Made by a program: the position numbers and the translations under genes. From Liriodendron chinense (taxonomy: Eukaryota; Streptophyta; Magnoliopsida; Magnoliales; Magnoliaceae), in assembly GCA_003013855.2 (NCBI GenBank), contig PVNU02001707.1, forward strand, positions 1 through 64,000: a DNA stretch of 64,000 nucleotides. Reading direction: 5' to 3'. Positions 37,233 through 48,428 of the stretch are shown here, in pieces (position 1 is the first letter of the stretch; each line of letters begins with the position of its first letter). The notes beneath the pieces are model-generated. The model did not search any database. It was not told the DNA's origin and was given only the letters and a program-made list of their open reading frames with translations.

Positions 37233-37490
37233 TGCTTTGGATTCCCACAGGGCACTTTAGATTCCCACAGGGCACTATGGATTCCCACAGGGCACTTGGG
37301 ATTCCCACAGGGCACTTGGGATTCCTACAGGGCACTATGGATTCCCACAGAGCACTATGGATTCCCACAGACCGCTTTGGATTCCCACAGGGCACATTGG
37401 ATTCCCACAGGGCACTATCAATTCCCACAGAGCACTTGGGATTCCCACAGATCACTATGAATCCCATAGGATACTTGGGAATCCCACAGA
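37233..37490 (+). repeat. Minisatellite array A3
   Basis: About 13 units of the inner variant. It begins abruptly after the left edge of a GGGCCCAC-family MITE ('CATCCATTTTCTCAG') and ends near 'CCCACAGATCTTCG'. Confidence 0.9.
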
Positions 37491-37793
37491 TCTTCGTACC
37501 CTTCACCGTCAGTTATTCTACAGACAATTGCATGTGGACTGCAGTCAGTACTCTGTTCCCCACCTTATCTCATAGGACTGAGGCACGCGTATATGATTGC
37601 ACACATGTGGAGACTCCAAAGGCAAGCATAAACGTGCGCATTGACGTGAGATGGGACATGTTCTAAAGCCAGGTCTTGACCTATGTCCAATTTCCTCGCA
37701 CGGATTGTGATGGTCCATACGTATGCATTCCAAATTTGTAAACGTGCGTGCATCTAAATTATAACAAACCGTACGTGTGGAAGCAGATTGCTT

Positions 37794-38004
37794 ACTGAGT
37801 AAACTCTATTAGACCCACCGTGATTTACGTATTTTATCCTATCTGTCCATCTAATATTTGTGTTTTCCCTTCATCCATGTCTTTGTGGTCCTATGGAGAA
37901 GTTGAATGACAAATAAGCATTAGTACATTACACCCATTGTTCCCCGTGGTAGACACGTGATATATGACGTGCATTCACAGTGGGCCCAATGTATTTTACT
38001 CAGT
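37794..38004. mobile_element. Short MITE with ACTGAGTAAA ends
   Basis: 211 bp, ACTGAGTAAACTCTATTAGA at the left and an inverse 'TATTTTACTCAGT' at the right. It is a shortened relative of 8374-8821 that has lost much of the interior. Confidence 0.6.
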
Positions 38005-38258
38005 ATAATAAAAGTTTTCATAGTTACTCAGTGCCTAATCCGTTTTGAAACCGTTTATTTGATGGGACCCACTTCAGATGAGTCAAAAACCAATGGTCAC
38101 AATGAGTTGGTCTTCAAACTGGCTGGTTGGTGGAGTTGTTAGACTAGTGAACACATGAGGTTATCTTCACTCAATTTTAACTTGGCCCGACCTGCTTCGA
38201 AATTTCCAACGAAACCGATCCCAGTTCGAACCACATTTTACTGGAGCAAACCAAACTC

Positions 38259-38453
38259 GGATTCCCACGGGGCACTATAGATTCCTACAGGCCTCTGTAG
38301 ATTCCCACAGAGCACAATGGATTCCCACAGGCCAGTGTGGATTCCCACAAGCCACTTTGGATTCTCACTGAGCATTTTCGATTCCCACAGAGCAATATGG
38401 ATTCTCACAGAGCAATATTGCTTCCCATAGGGCACTATGGATTTCCACAGAGC
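38259..38453 (+). repeat. Minisatellite array A4, degenerate
   Basis: About ten diverged units (GGATTCCCACAGGCCAGTGT and similar). Divergence suggests it is older or no longer homogenised with A2 and A3. Confidence 0.85.
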
Positions 38454-38519
38454 TGCCTTTTGCGTTTAACATGTGTTAAAATGCATGGCAACCAAAATCA
38501 TTTTGCACAATGAGGGGAG

Positions 38520-38880
38520 CAGTCGTCGGTCAACCGATGGACACCTTCGGCCCGCCGAAGTAGGCCATCGGTTCCAACTGACAAGACGAGATCGTGCCGA
38601 AGATTAATTACATGTACTTCGTCGGCTAACCGAAGAAGATAGTTGGTCCGCCGACAATTCGTCCAGTGTACATCGGTTCTGACCGAAGGTCTTCGGTTTT
38701 TTCATAAGTTCAGTGCTTTTATTTTCGGCACGCCGATGAATTTGTCGGTCCACCGAGTGATTGTCCAGCGTACTTCGGTTCCGGCCGAAGGTCTTCGGTA
38801 TGTAGCATAGTTCAAGCTATACTTTCCTTCGGCTCGTCGATCACGACTTCGGTCCACCGACGGACACGAAGTACCTTTTT
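38520..38880. repeat. Cluster of TCGGTCCACCGA / CTTCGGTT palindromic motifs
   Basis: Many short inverted motifs (CTTCGG/CCGAAG, TCGGTCCACCGA, TCGGTTCCGGCCGAAGG) recur every 20-40 bp. The arrangement imitates the palindromic block of the LTRs in this window but with a different sequence. It lies just upstream of the open frame at 39121, so it could be the LTR or promoter region of another element. Confidence 0.5.
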
Positions 38881-39120
38881 AAAAAAGGTTAAGAAAGGAT
38901 CCGACCCCACATTCCAACAGTTTTTCGTTCTCCCTCTCAAAGTACCTATCTCCCCTAGACGACGTACAGCTCTTCCAACCGTTCTTCTCCACTAGAGTGG
39001 CTCTGAACAGCACTTGACGGCTACAACTCTTGAAGCTCTGCACGGATTTTAGGTAAAATCAGATCTCGTTTTGGGTTCCCCATTAAGATTGGTGAGTTGC
39101 AAAGAAGAGAAGAAGCTACT

Positions 39121-40323
39121 ATGGCCGGTTTCCTTTCTTCAGTTGCATCTTTTGTTCTTCTTCCTTTCTTCGTTGCTATGATGGCCAAACGAAAGGCTTC
39201 TTCGAGAGGGGCAGGCCCTAGCCGCCCTGTACGCAAGAAGAAGAACGATGACGCTGGTGCGTCGTCCTCTCATGGGCCTCGAAGAGGTGAGGCAACTTCC
39301 GAGCGTGGCCCTCGTACAAAAGGTTGGAATAAGTATTCACGCAGGAAGATAACATTTGAGGCTAGGGTTGACATTCCGGGCATTTTTGAGGATTCAACGA
39401 TGGGGGAATGGCTTACAACCCTGGGATGGGCCCCCATATTCCATCCCACCTCGGTCGCCAACGACATAACGGTGGAGGAATTCTATTCCGCTTGTAGGAA
39501 TCCACGATCAGATCCTCCGATGTTTGATGTAGAGGTTAACGGGATATTACGCCGAGTTGACGTTAATGTCATTGCTAAAGCCATCGGGGTGTCATGTGGT
39601 CGAGTCGTGGTGAAGGAGGGTGACCCGGACCGTCGGAATATGAGAGGCACACATACGAAGTTTCTATGTGGCAATTACGTGGAGTGGGAGAAAGGAAATT
39701 GTTTGAGGTCGTCCAATCTATTGCCAGTGTTCCGTAGGCTGCATCACATTTTTGTCCACAATGTTTATCCGCGAGCGGGGAACCACATTGAGTTGACACC
39801 TTACATGGTTGAGGTGTTGTATAGAGTGGGTAAGCAGGAGATGGTATGCCTACCCTCTATTGTTCTGACCTAAATGCTGAAGCCCATTTCCACATCACGA
39901 CCCCTGAATTTGCCATTTGGGCACTTGGCATGTCAGTTGGCGAAGCAGTTTGGACTTGCTACTGCTACTTCGCGCCTAGTTGACTTTAATGAGATCAATA
40001 CGAAGAATGTGGGACGGTTGAAGGATAATGTCCCACAAGGTCCTAGGGCAGGACCTTCGAATGCCAGACTTTTAGATGAGTCAGAGAGCGAAGAAGAACA
40101 TGAATCAGAGGAGGGAGAGGATGTGGCAGAAGATGAAGATGAAGACTACCGGCCCACTGCCGGCTTAGAAGAACGTATTGTAGCCTTAGAGCGAGCGGTG
40201 GCGGCTGGGGCAGAGCGTCAGGAGCGTTGGAATAAGCGACTCTACAGGAAGATGCAGCAGATCCTTTGCTGCATCGAGAAGGAGAACGCGCCACCTCCAT
40301 CCCCTGCTTCTTTGGATCATTAG
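39121..40323 (+). pseudogene. Putative plant transposon protein, interrupted by one stop
   Basis: One frame of 401 codons is broken only by TAA at 39871-39873, and the next codon is ATG. The N-terminus is hydrophobic then basic (KRKASSRG, RPVRKKK). The middle (FYSACRNP, VNVIAKAIGV, HHIFVHNVYPR) resembles the family annotated as putative plant transposon protein. The C-terminal part has LPFGHLACQLAKQFG, an acidic stretch (SEEEHESEEGEDVAEDEDED) and a short coiled coil. Starts at 39178 or 39181 are equally possible. It sits almost exactly at the MULE's centre. Function unknown. Confidence 0.55.
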
Positions 40324-40800
40324 GATCCTAGTTCAGTTTTCCTTTTTTTGCTGGGTTTGTTATATTCTAAGTGTTGGATAAATGCTTTTGTTTTCTGATG
40401 TGTTTTAGCTGGGGGAACAATTTAACGACATGGGATGGAATGTTTAAATGAATTGTTCCCATTTTGGGATCTTCGTATATTGATTTATGTAATGACGAAT
40501 GAGTGTATGTGTGGACTGCAACAGCGGATTTTTGCAAAGGCCTGACTTTTTGTTGTTGGCGAAGGTCGGAGCAGATGCCATGCTTTCATCTACCCAGCTC
40601 CTTTTACATGACATGGATTTGATTGCGTTCATTGAATAGGCCATCTCATTTTAGGCGACGAGCCGGGGTCTGAGGCAGATCGAAGGTGTAGGTGGACCAC
40701 ATCAAATGAAAAAGTGGGAATATTGGCCATGATCCAAGAAATGGGGCAGATCAATGGCGTACGTGGACCGTAGTAGATGAAACAGTGGGGATATTGATGA

Positions 40801-41110
40801 CCATAGTGCCCTGTGGGAATCCATAGTGCTCTGTGGGAATCCAAAGTGCCCTGTGGGAATCCATAGTACCCTATGGGATTCATAGTGCCCTGTGGGAATC
40901 CATAGTGCCCTGTGGGAATCCGAAGTGCCCTGTGGGAATCCATAGTGCCCTGTGGGAATCCAAAGTGCCCTGTGGGAATCCATAGTGCCCTATGGGATTC
41001 ATAGTGCTCTGTGGGAATCCATAGTGCCCTGTGGGAATCCGAAGTGCCCTGTGGGAATCCGAAGTGCCCTGTGGGAATCCATAGTGCCCTGTGGGAATCC
41101 ATAGTGCCCT
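40801..41110 (-). repeat. Minisatellite array A5
   Basis: About 15 units reading CATAGTGCCCTGTGGGAATC on the plus strand, the inverse of the inner variant. It starts inside a MITE remnant (after 'GGGGATATTGATGACC') and ends where the right inverted-duplication arm begins at 41111. Confidence 0.93.
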
Positions 41111-41933
41111 GTCGGATGTATTCTGTGAATCCCGTGATCTGACCCCACAAATTTTATCTTTCAACGCAAGTAAATACATTTGTTTCATTATGGGCCTGTT
41201 TGATTTTTCATGATCCAGGTAAATACTTGGTAAATGGGTAATTATTACTTTTTCACCTTGATTGAATATAAGTGAGTAATTCCACCTCGAGAATCGGTCC
41301 AAAAGTGTTGACTTAAATCCGTGGGGCCCATCGTAATGTATATGATATATCAGTGCCGTTCATATGTTTTATTAGCACATTTTGGGGCATGAGCCGAAAA
41401 ATGAGGCAAATCTAACACTCAAATGGCCCGCACGAAAGGAAACAGTGGCCTTAATTCATCCACCGTTGAAAGTTGTTTCTTTCATTGGGCCCGTATTGAG
41501 GTTTCGTCATCATCTAACTGGTTCATAGGGTCAGACAGACAGGTATAAAGGGAAAACATAAATATCAGCTTGATTCAAATCTTTTAGGGACCCCAAGAAG
41601 TTTTTAATGGTTGGCGCTCAATTCCCACTGTTTCATGTGGTGTGGTCCACTTGAGCTTTGGATCTGCTTCAATTTTTGGCTCACGCCCTAAATTCAACGG
41701 GCATAAAGAAATGGGTGGTGTGGATAAGCCACATAAATCACGGTGGGCCCCATATTTATTGCACAAAATTTTCAATTTTAGCGTTAAGAAAAGTAAGTGT
41801 CACTGTCTTCATTGGGAAAGATGCAGTAATTACCTAGGTAAATAATCATTATCCATTTACAAGATAATTAGAGCTGAGCCAAAAAATCAAACAGGCCCTA
41901 TGTGTTTTGGCACGGGAAACTATGATAGCGACA
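41111..41933 (-). repeat. Right arm of the 823-bp inverted duplication
   Basis: Inverse copy of 34616-35438, including a 707-bp MITE at 41192-41898 whose ends are GGGCCTG and CAGGCCC. Unlike the left arm, it is bordered directly by an array on one side and by the LTR fragment on the other. Confidence 0.9.
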
Positions 41934-42113
41934 CGTGTACAAGGACCTTCTGTGTTCGTCAATGACAATTTGGGAAAACTCCACGATCCATATGTTGGGA
42001 AAAGCCGGCAGCGTAAGCGGAACGCCGAAACCGTGAAGCAATGCAAAATCAAATGAGTAACAAGATGCAATCAATCACACAAAAGCATTCAACACAATAG
42101 ACTTCAAATTTTA
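41934..42113 (-). repeat. Inverse copy of the LTR end fragment
   Basis: Matches the inverse of 36881-37069, including the 'TGTTGGGAAAAGCCGGCAGC' LTR edge and the 'TTTTACGTGGGAATCC' junction with the adjacent array. Confidence 0.8.
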
Positions 42114-43420
42114 CGTGGGAATCCATAGTGCCCTGTGGGAATCCATAGTGCCCTGTGGGAATCCAAAGCGGTCTGTGGGAATCCATAGTGCCCTGTGGGA
42201 ATCCAAAGTGCCCTGTGGGAATCCATAGTGCCCTGTGGGAATCCAGAGTGCCCTGTGGGAATCTGAAGTGCCCTGTGGGAATCCAAGTGCCCTGTGGGAA
42301 TCCATAGCGCCCTGTGGGAATCATAGTGATCTGTGGGAATCCATAGTGCTCTGTGGGAATCCATAGTGCCCTATGGGATTCATAGTGCCCTGTGGGAATC
42401 CATAGTGCTCTGTGGGAATCCATAGTGCCCTGTGGGAATCCAATGTGCCCTATGGGAATCCAAAGCGGTCTGTAGGAATCCATAGTGCTCTGTGGGAATC
42501 CGATGTGCCCTGTGGGAATCTATAGTGCCCTGTGGGAATCCATAGTGCCCTGTGGGAATCCAATGTGCCCTGTGGTAATCCAAAGCGGTCTGTGGGAATC
42601 CATAGTGCCCTGTGGGAATCCAAGTGGTCTGTGGGAATCCATAGTGCTCTGTGGGAATCCATAGTGCCCTGTGGGATTCCATATTGTTTTGTGGGATTCA
42701 ATATTGGTCTGTGGGATTCCACAGTGCTCTATGGGATTCCATATTGGTCTGTGGGATTCCATAGTGCCCTATGGGATTCCCATAGTGCTCTGTGGGAATC
42801 CATAGTGCTATGTGGGAATCCATAGCGCTCTAAGGGATTCCATAATGCCCTGTGGGAATCCAAGTGCTCTGTGGGAATCCATAGTGCTCTGTGGGAATCC
42901 ATAGTGCCCTGTGGGAATCCAATGTGCCCTGTGGGAATCCAAAGCGGTCTGTGGGAATCCATAGTGCCCTGTGGGAATCCAAGTGGTTTGTGGGAATCCA
43001 TAGTGCTCTGTGGGAATCCATAGTGCGCTGTGGGATTCCATATTGTTTTGTGGGATTCAATATTGGTCTGTGGGATTCCACAGTGCTCTATGGGATTCCA
43101 TATTGGTTTGTGGGATTCCATAGTGCCCTATGGGATTCATAGTGCTCTGTGGGAATCCATAGTGCTATGTGGGAATCCATAGCGCTCTAAGGGATTCCAT
43201 AATGCCCTGTGGGAATCCAAGTGCTCTGTGGGATTCCGAGTGCTCTGTGAGAATCCATAGTGCCCTGTGGGAATCCATAGTGCCCTGTGGGATTCCATAT
43301 TGTTTTGTGGGATTCAATATCGGTCTGTGGGATTCCACAGTGCTCCACGGGATTCCATATTGGTCTGTGGGATTCCATAGTGCTCTGTGGGAATCCATAT
43401 TCTTCTGTGGGGATCGATAA
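42111..43420 (-). repeat. Minisatellite array A6 with higher-order repeats
   Basis: The largest array, about 65 units, inverse of the inner consensus. From about 42676 variants such as 'CCATATTGTTTTGTGGGATT' recur in a fixed series with starts near 42681, 43040 and 43297, so blocks of about 359 and 257 bp have been duplicated. Open frames occur on both strands throughout because units lack stops. Confidence 0.93.
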
Positions 43421-43618
43421 TGGATGTTGTACGGAAAAAAAAATGCATGTGCAGATTACAAGTAATCGAGTCTTCAGTATGTATTTATTTAAAGTACAAA
43501 GTGAATTACTTTTCTCCTGAAAAAATAAAAATAATTGAATATTTAATAGTGCTGTACAAATTGAATTACATAGTGCTGTACAAATTGAATTACATATGTA
43601 CTAGTTGAATATTTAATC

Positions 43619-46526
43619 CTACACACGCTCTCTTCCATGGTAAGATGTTTTTGTTCGCGGCTTCCTTGGAATATCTTTCGCTGCAAGTATACCATTCTTC
43701 GTTGTTGATGGACCGCTTTCGATGACTTCTACAATATCTTCATCTAAAGATAATTGTACCGGTCTTGTCATTTCTTTCAACTTGAACTGAAGTAAGTCGA
43801 AGGCTATTGTTTGCTTGAAATTAGGGACTTCTTCCTGTGATTGAAAATACAACGTAATGAGTTAATAGCGGTTGAAGGACATGATGATTAGACTTCCGGA
43901 CAATGTAACCTTACCGGAGTAAACTGTACATCCAACCCGCTGCATAGGAAGTCCATAGCTTTCATGACGTATACCCCACATTCATCACTATTTGTTTGTT
44001 TTGGGGTCCCATCGACTATATCAAAATGCCATTCAACTTCCCAGAAAGGATTCCCGTCATCACATATATGAAATAACCATCGAAGCCCATATGTGAATCC
44101 ACGTGCATACGATTTGAAAATTTTCTTCCAAGTGGTGGCTATACTGTCGATCAACCAAACTTGTCTCTTCATTGGATAAACTACTATTAAAGTCCAGTGC
44201 GATTCGTGAACGTGGACAGGAAAGTAGACCTACAAAGTATATGAGAACTATTATAAGCACATATGTCTACCGTGCGCATTCCATGAAAAGCACATACATA
44301 ATTGTAGACAAACCGTCTCGTATTGCCACATGGGCTTTGCCGACCGAGCAACGAGGGCCACAACCGATGGATTAAGTCCATTCAGCATCGTCTCCCTAGT
44401 ACTGTGGTCACCTGCAGCATATTTACATATGCTGTTGACATCTTTCTGGAACAATATCTGTTTAAGTACGATAAGAGAAAACTATAAATTTCAGGCAGAG
44501 TTATTACTACATATGATCATATCATTCTTCTTCGTATTAGGAATATTTACCCAGAACCAAGTGGACACAAATAAGCAATCCTGGGGGTACGCAGCAGGAT
44601 AATGTGCTCTGCGATCCGTCAGAAAATCCATGTACGCGTTGATGCACTGTGTAAAGAATTATTCATCAGTAAAAATCGACAGTCAATGAAAGAGTTATCG
44701 ACAATGAAACCTACATTGAACTGCGGCTTACTCCATCATCAACCCATACATTATCCCATATATAATGCAACCAATAATGGTCACCGGAATCGTAAGCGGC
44801 TTTGACAATACTGTATTCACCAGGCGATAGCTGTCTCAAAGGGTTCATAAATCCTGGTACGTCTGTGAAGCCGAAGTCGGACTCGGTGCCAGGTTCCGTG
44901 AATGGGCTGCGTTGGAACCTTGAAGGTTGTCGGGCACGAACGGGCTTCATATTATCGTCTCCCGCTACCCCCGCACGTGAAATCAGGAGGTGTCACAAAT
45001 TTTGAATGACCCCCAGAATACAGGACAAGGGAAGTGCAAACCTCTACATCATCCAAGTTATGATAACCATATGCGTCCGGAGTACGTTGAATTGTATGAG
45101 GCTGTACTTCCTCTCCATCCCGTTCATCGGCGGGGCGTTTTCCCTGAAGACACACGATATATACTTGGTTAGTATCTAAATCGCATTGTAAATTACCAGT
45201 GTGGCACAATTAGAATTGAAAATACCTTCACCGCCTCTAATTCGGCCTCAAGACGAGAAACTTTTTCACCTAATTTCTGATTTTCCTCATTCACTTCGGC
45301 CACTTCGTTCTCATATTTACTTACCTTATTCAATAATATCTTATACAATTTATTCCATCTAGACTTTTCATCTGATTTAATCTCAATAGCTTCTTGTCGT
45401 CTATCCATGTTCTTCTTTGACCTCTTCTCACTTATTAACGTCGTGTTTCGAAGAAGTCTTTGAACATCTATAACAGCATCACGTTCCTCCTCATCTGCTG
45501 TGGGAATGAGGGGCCCGGTGCTCACAAACTACACGATGAACATGAATGCAATTATTAGAACATAAAAGTAATGTTCAAAAGGACAAAATTCACCGTCACA
45601 CTACGTTCCATGCATATTACCGAATCTTTTTCAAAGGTTTTAGAAACGCTCGCAGACCGCGCTATCATGTTCATTTTCCAATTGAGAAATTGCGGAATAT
45701 GTATAACACTCCTTCTCGAAGCCCAGCGATTTGAGCCGGTTAGAGGTGGGAAGGACTCGTATGCCCAAACCTGTCGAGTCAAGAATACAAAAGGAAATGA
45801 ATAATATAAGGTAATATATTGTGTATTTGGAATGTACAAATTCGTAGAATACAATACTAAAGTTACCTGAAGGGCAAATGTGTTTCCACAAAAAACGTAC
45901 GTATCTGGATAGTGGGCCTTTATTGCCGTGTTGGCATGGTACTTCAAGATTTCGTAGCCAACTCGACCCCAAGGATAGTTATTAAAATCATCGATACTAT
46001 TTGCTAAACTAATATATTCCTCCACACATTTATTCTTTCCCGGCAATCCAACGATTAAATTCTCCACGCATAATAGTAGGGCTAATTTCACGACATGCGA
46101 ATGTCTTTTCGACCCTACAAGACTTTCAAAAGTTTCCATTAAGTCTTTCTTTGTAATATGATCGTAATTCTGAAAGTACCGGTCTCGTAACTCGTTCTTC
46201 TCTTCTTTTGGCTCGTACGGTGCCCACTTCAATCCCATAATTAATGTGTAATCCATCTCACCAAAACGGATGATGGAATCATGGATTTTGAACCGTAGGT
46301 CACCGAGATGTCTCTGCATCAACGCATGGATGATTGGTCCATGAAATATGAATTCGCTTTCGTTAAAGTCTAGCAAATATCCAAAGCAAGTCGACCGGAA
46401 TAAATCTCTGTAATTTTTACACCCATCAAATGCAGCCTTCAGTGGAGTTAAAAATTCAACTGAACATTTTGCTGCCACCTTCTTAGCAAAATAATCTGGG
46501 CAAGGACCCGGCTTCCTCTCATTCAT
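43619..46526 (-). CDS. DUF1985 - coiled coil - Ulp1-type cysteine protease, nine exons
   Basis: Proposed minus-strand exons are 46526-45867, 45770-45621, 45528-45226, 45143-45042, about 44964-44732, 44646-44551, 44457-44314, 44229-43915 and 43834-43619. All have GT-AG borders, and all but the fifth are multiples of three. The 4/5 junction is not resolved. Exon 1 matches DUF1985 (LFRSTCFGYLLDF, IIRFGEMDYTLIMGL). Exon 3 forms a coiled coil. Exons 6-8 form a C48/Ulp1 protease with the catalytic His in SHW, Asp in WLIDS, Gln in PKQTN and Cys in SDECGVYV. Ulp1 proteases cleave SUMO-like modifiers, and transposon-carried versions are common in MULEs. DUF1985 also occurs in VANDAL VANC proteins. The gene converges on the transposase and looks intact, unlike that gene. 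Confidence 0.8.
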
Positions 46527-46641
46527 GCCACCTGTGGATATGTGTTGAAACAATTAGTACAATGAATAATGTATAATAAGTTGAAATACATGAATTAACC
46601 ATAAACATATAATAAATACACATTCGAGGGTAATTGGTGCA

Positions 46642-47185
46642 TAGAGGTGGGAAACGATCCGAGCCGGGCGGTGTTAGCCCTACTTTGCTTTGGCTTGTTT
46701 TTATGCCTCCCCGGTTTGTGGAATGGCTTGGTTTGTGTATGTGTATTATATGTATTATGTATTATGTATTATTCATGTTATCCATGTAAGAGGCTGTTCG
46801 AAACAAAAGTTCAGGAGCATAATTTTACAACTGCATGGGAACATCAAGTGGCCTTCTATATGTATTATGTATTATGTATTATTCATGTCATCATGTATAT
46901 GTATTATCCATGCCATCCATCTTTACATATCATTTTAGGACATGATCTTGAAATCATAAACAAAGTTCAAGTGGATCACACCACAGGAAACAATGAACTT
47001 ATGATCTACGAGCAGAATTAAGCCGAATCAAACCAAGCTGATTTGAACCAAGGTGGATTGAACCGAGCTTCCAGCCATATGGACCCGGTATTACCCTAGT
47101 TTGAGCTTGCTTTTTTTTTTTTTAAGGAGCTTCACTATGAGGCTTGGTTTAGTTTTTGAGCTGGCTTGGTTTGTGCCCACCTCTA
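46642..47185. mobile_element. hAT-like non-autonomous element, TAGAGGTGGG ends
   Basis: 544 bp from TAGAGGTGGGAAAC to the inverse CCCACCTCTA. Flanking 8-mers TTGGTGCA and TTGGCGCC agree at six positions. TAGAGGTGGGCA-type ends are usual in plant hAT elements. Inside are TGTATTATGTATTATG microrepeats in two places and a piece of a GGGCCCAC-family MITE. Confidence 0.6.
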
Positions 47186-47282
47186 TTGGCGCCATTGAAA
47201 TGTTTATTTTAGAATCCAACCAAAGGTTATCAGGGCCCTTCAAATGGTGCACTTGATGGATGTAACACATACTGCTTAGGGC

Positions 47283-47957
47283 GAATCCACAATGCAAGCC
47301 GAATTCCACAATGCTCATTGGGAATCCACTATGCCTGGGGGACTCCACATTGCTCAGTGGGAATCCACAATGCCTAAGGATTCCACAGTGCTTAGTGGGA
47401 ATCCACAGTGCTCACAGGGGATTCCACAGTGCCAGAGGGATTCCACAGTGATCAGTACGAATCCAGAGTTATCAGGGGGATTCCATAGTGCCAGGGGGAT
47501 TCCACAGTGCTCAATACGAATCCACAGAACTCATGGGGATTCCACAATGCTCAGTGGGAATCCACAGTGCTCACGGGGGTTCCACAGTACCTGGGGGATT
47601 CCATGGTGATCAGTGGGAATCCACAGAACTCATGGGGATTCCACACTGCTCTGTGGGAATCCACAGTGCTCAGGGGGGTTCCATAGTACCTGGGGGATTC
47701 CACGGTGGTCAGTGGGAATCCGCAGAACTCATGGGGATTCCACACTGCTCTGTGGGAATCCACAGTGCTCAGGGGGATTCCACAGTGCTCAGGGGGATTA
47801 CACAGTACCTGAGGGTTTCAAGACTGCTCAGTGGGAATCCACAGTGCTTGGGGGATTCCACACTGCTCAGTGGAAAACCATAGTGCTCAGGGGGATTCCA
47901 CAATGATCAGTAGGAATCCACAGTTACAAAGGGAATTCCACAGTGCTCGAGGGATCC
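47283..47957 (-). repeat. Minisatellite array A7 (outer variant)
   Basis: About 33 units reading GGGAATCCACAGTGCTCAGG on the plus strand, alternating with a GGGGGATTCCACAGTGC form. It is the inverse of A1 in orientation and shares its CACTGTGG variant, while differing from the CACTATGG variant of A2, A3, A5 and A6. Confidence 0.92.
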
Positions 47958-48428
47958 AAGGAAGACTTTCGAATAATACGCAGGAGAAATAATTAAAATA
48001 ATACGCATTGTTACCTCTACACGCCATATCAGTCGCAGTGAGAGAAGATTTGAGGTGTCGGTGTGGGTCCCACGGAAGAAGGAGCAACGGCCGGAGGTCG
48101 TTTTCTTAGAAGGAAAAGGTGGTGGTCCCCTACGTCGTGACTGGTGGTGTTCCCTACCAAAGGCTTGGAGAAGTTTTCTTGTTTCTGAGCAAATGGCTAC
48201 GAGCCAACGGCCCCACCATTTACAAACCAAAAACCGTTCGTATGTGGGGCCCATTGTATGGTGGCAGAAGAAATCCAATCCGTTCGTACAAGAAGGATTT
48301 TAAACTACTATATCATCTGAAAATATGAAGATAAAATTTAGTATGGGTGGACCACACCATTAGAAAAAAATTTAGAAAGAAGGAGAAACGTCAAGACTTT
48401 TGTTGACCACACATCACCTAAAAATGAA

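Noticed and set aside
39121..40323. Interpretation as a host aminotransferase-like plant mobile domain gene
   Set aside because: The motifs fit the putative plant transposon protein family better, and the position inside the MULE argues against a host gene.
36244..43420. Regularly repeated 20-bp units resembling a CRISPR array
   Set aside because: Units are contiguous with no unique spacers, the context is a plant transposon, and there are no cas genes.
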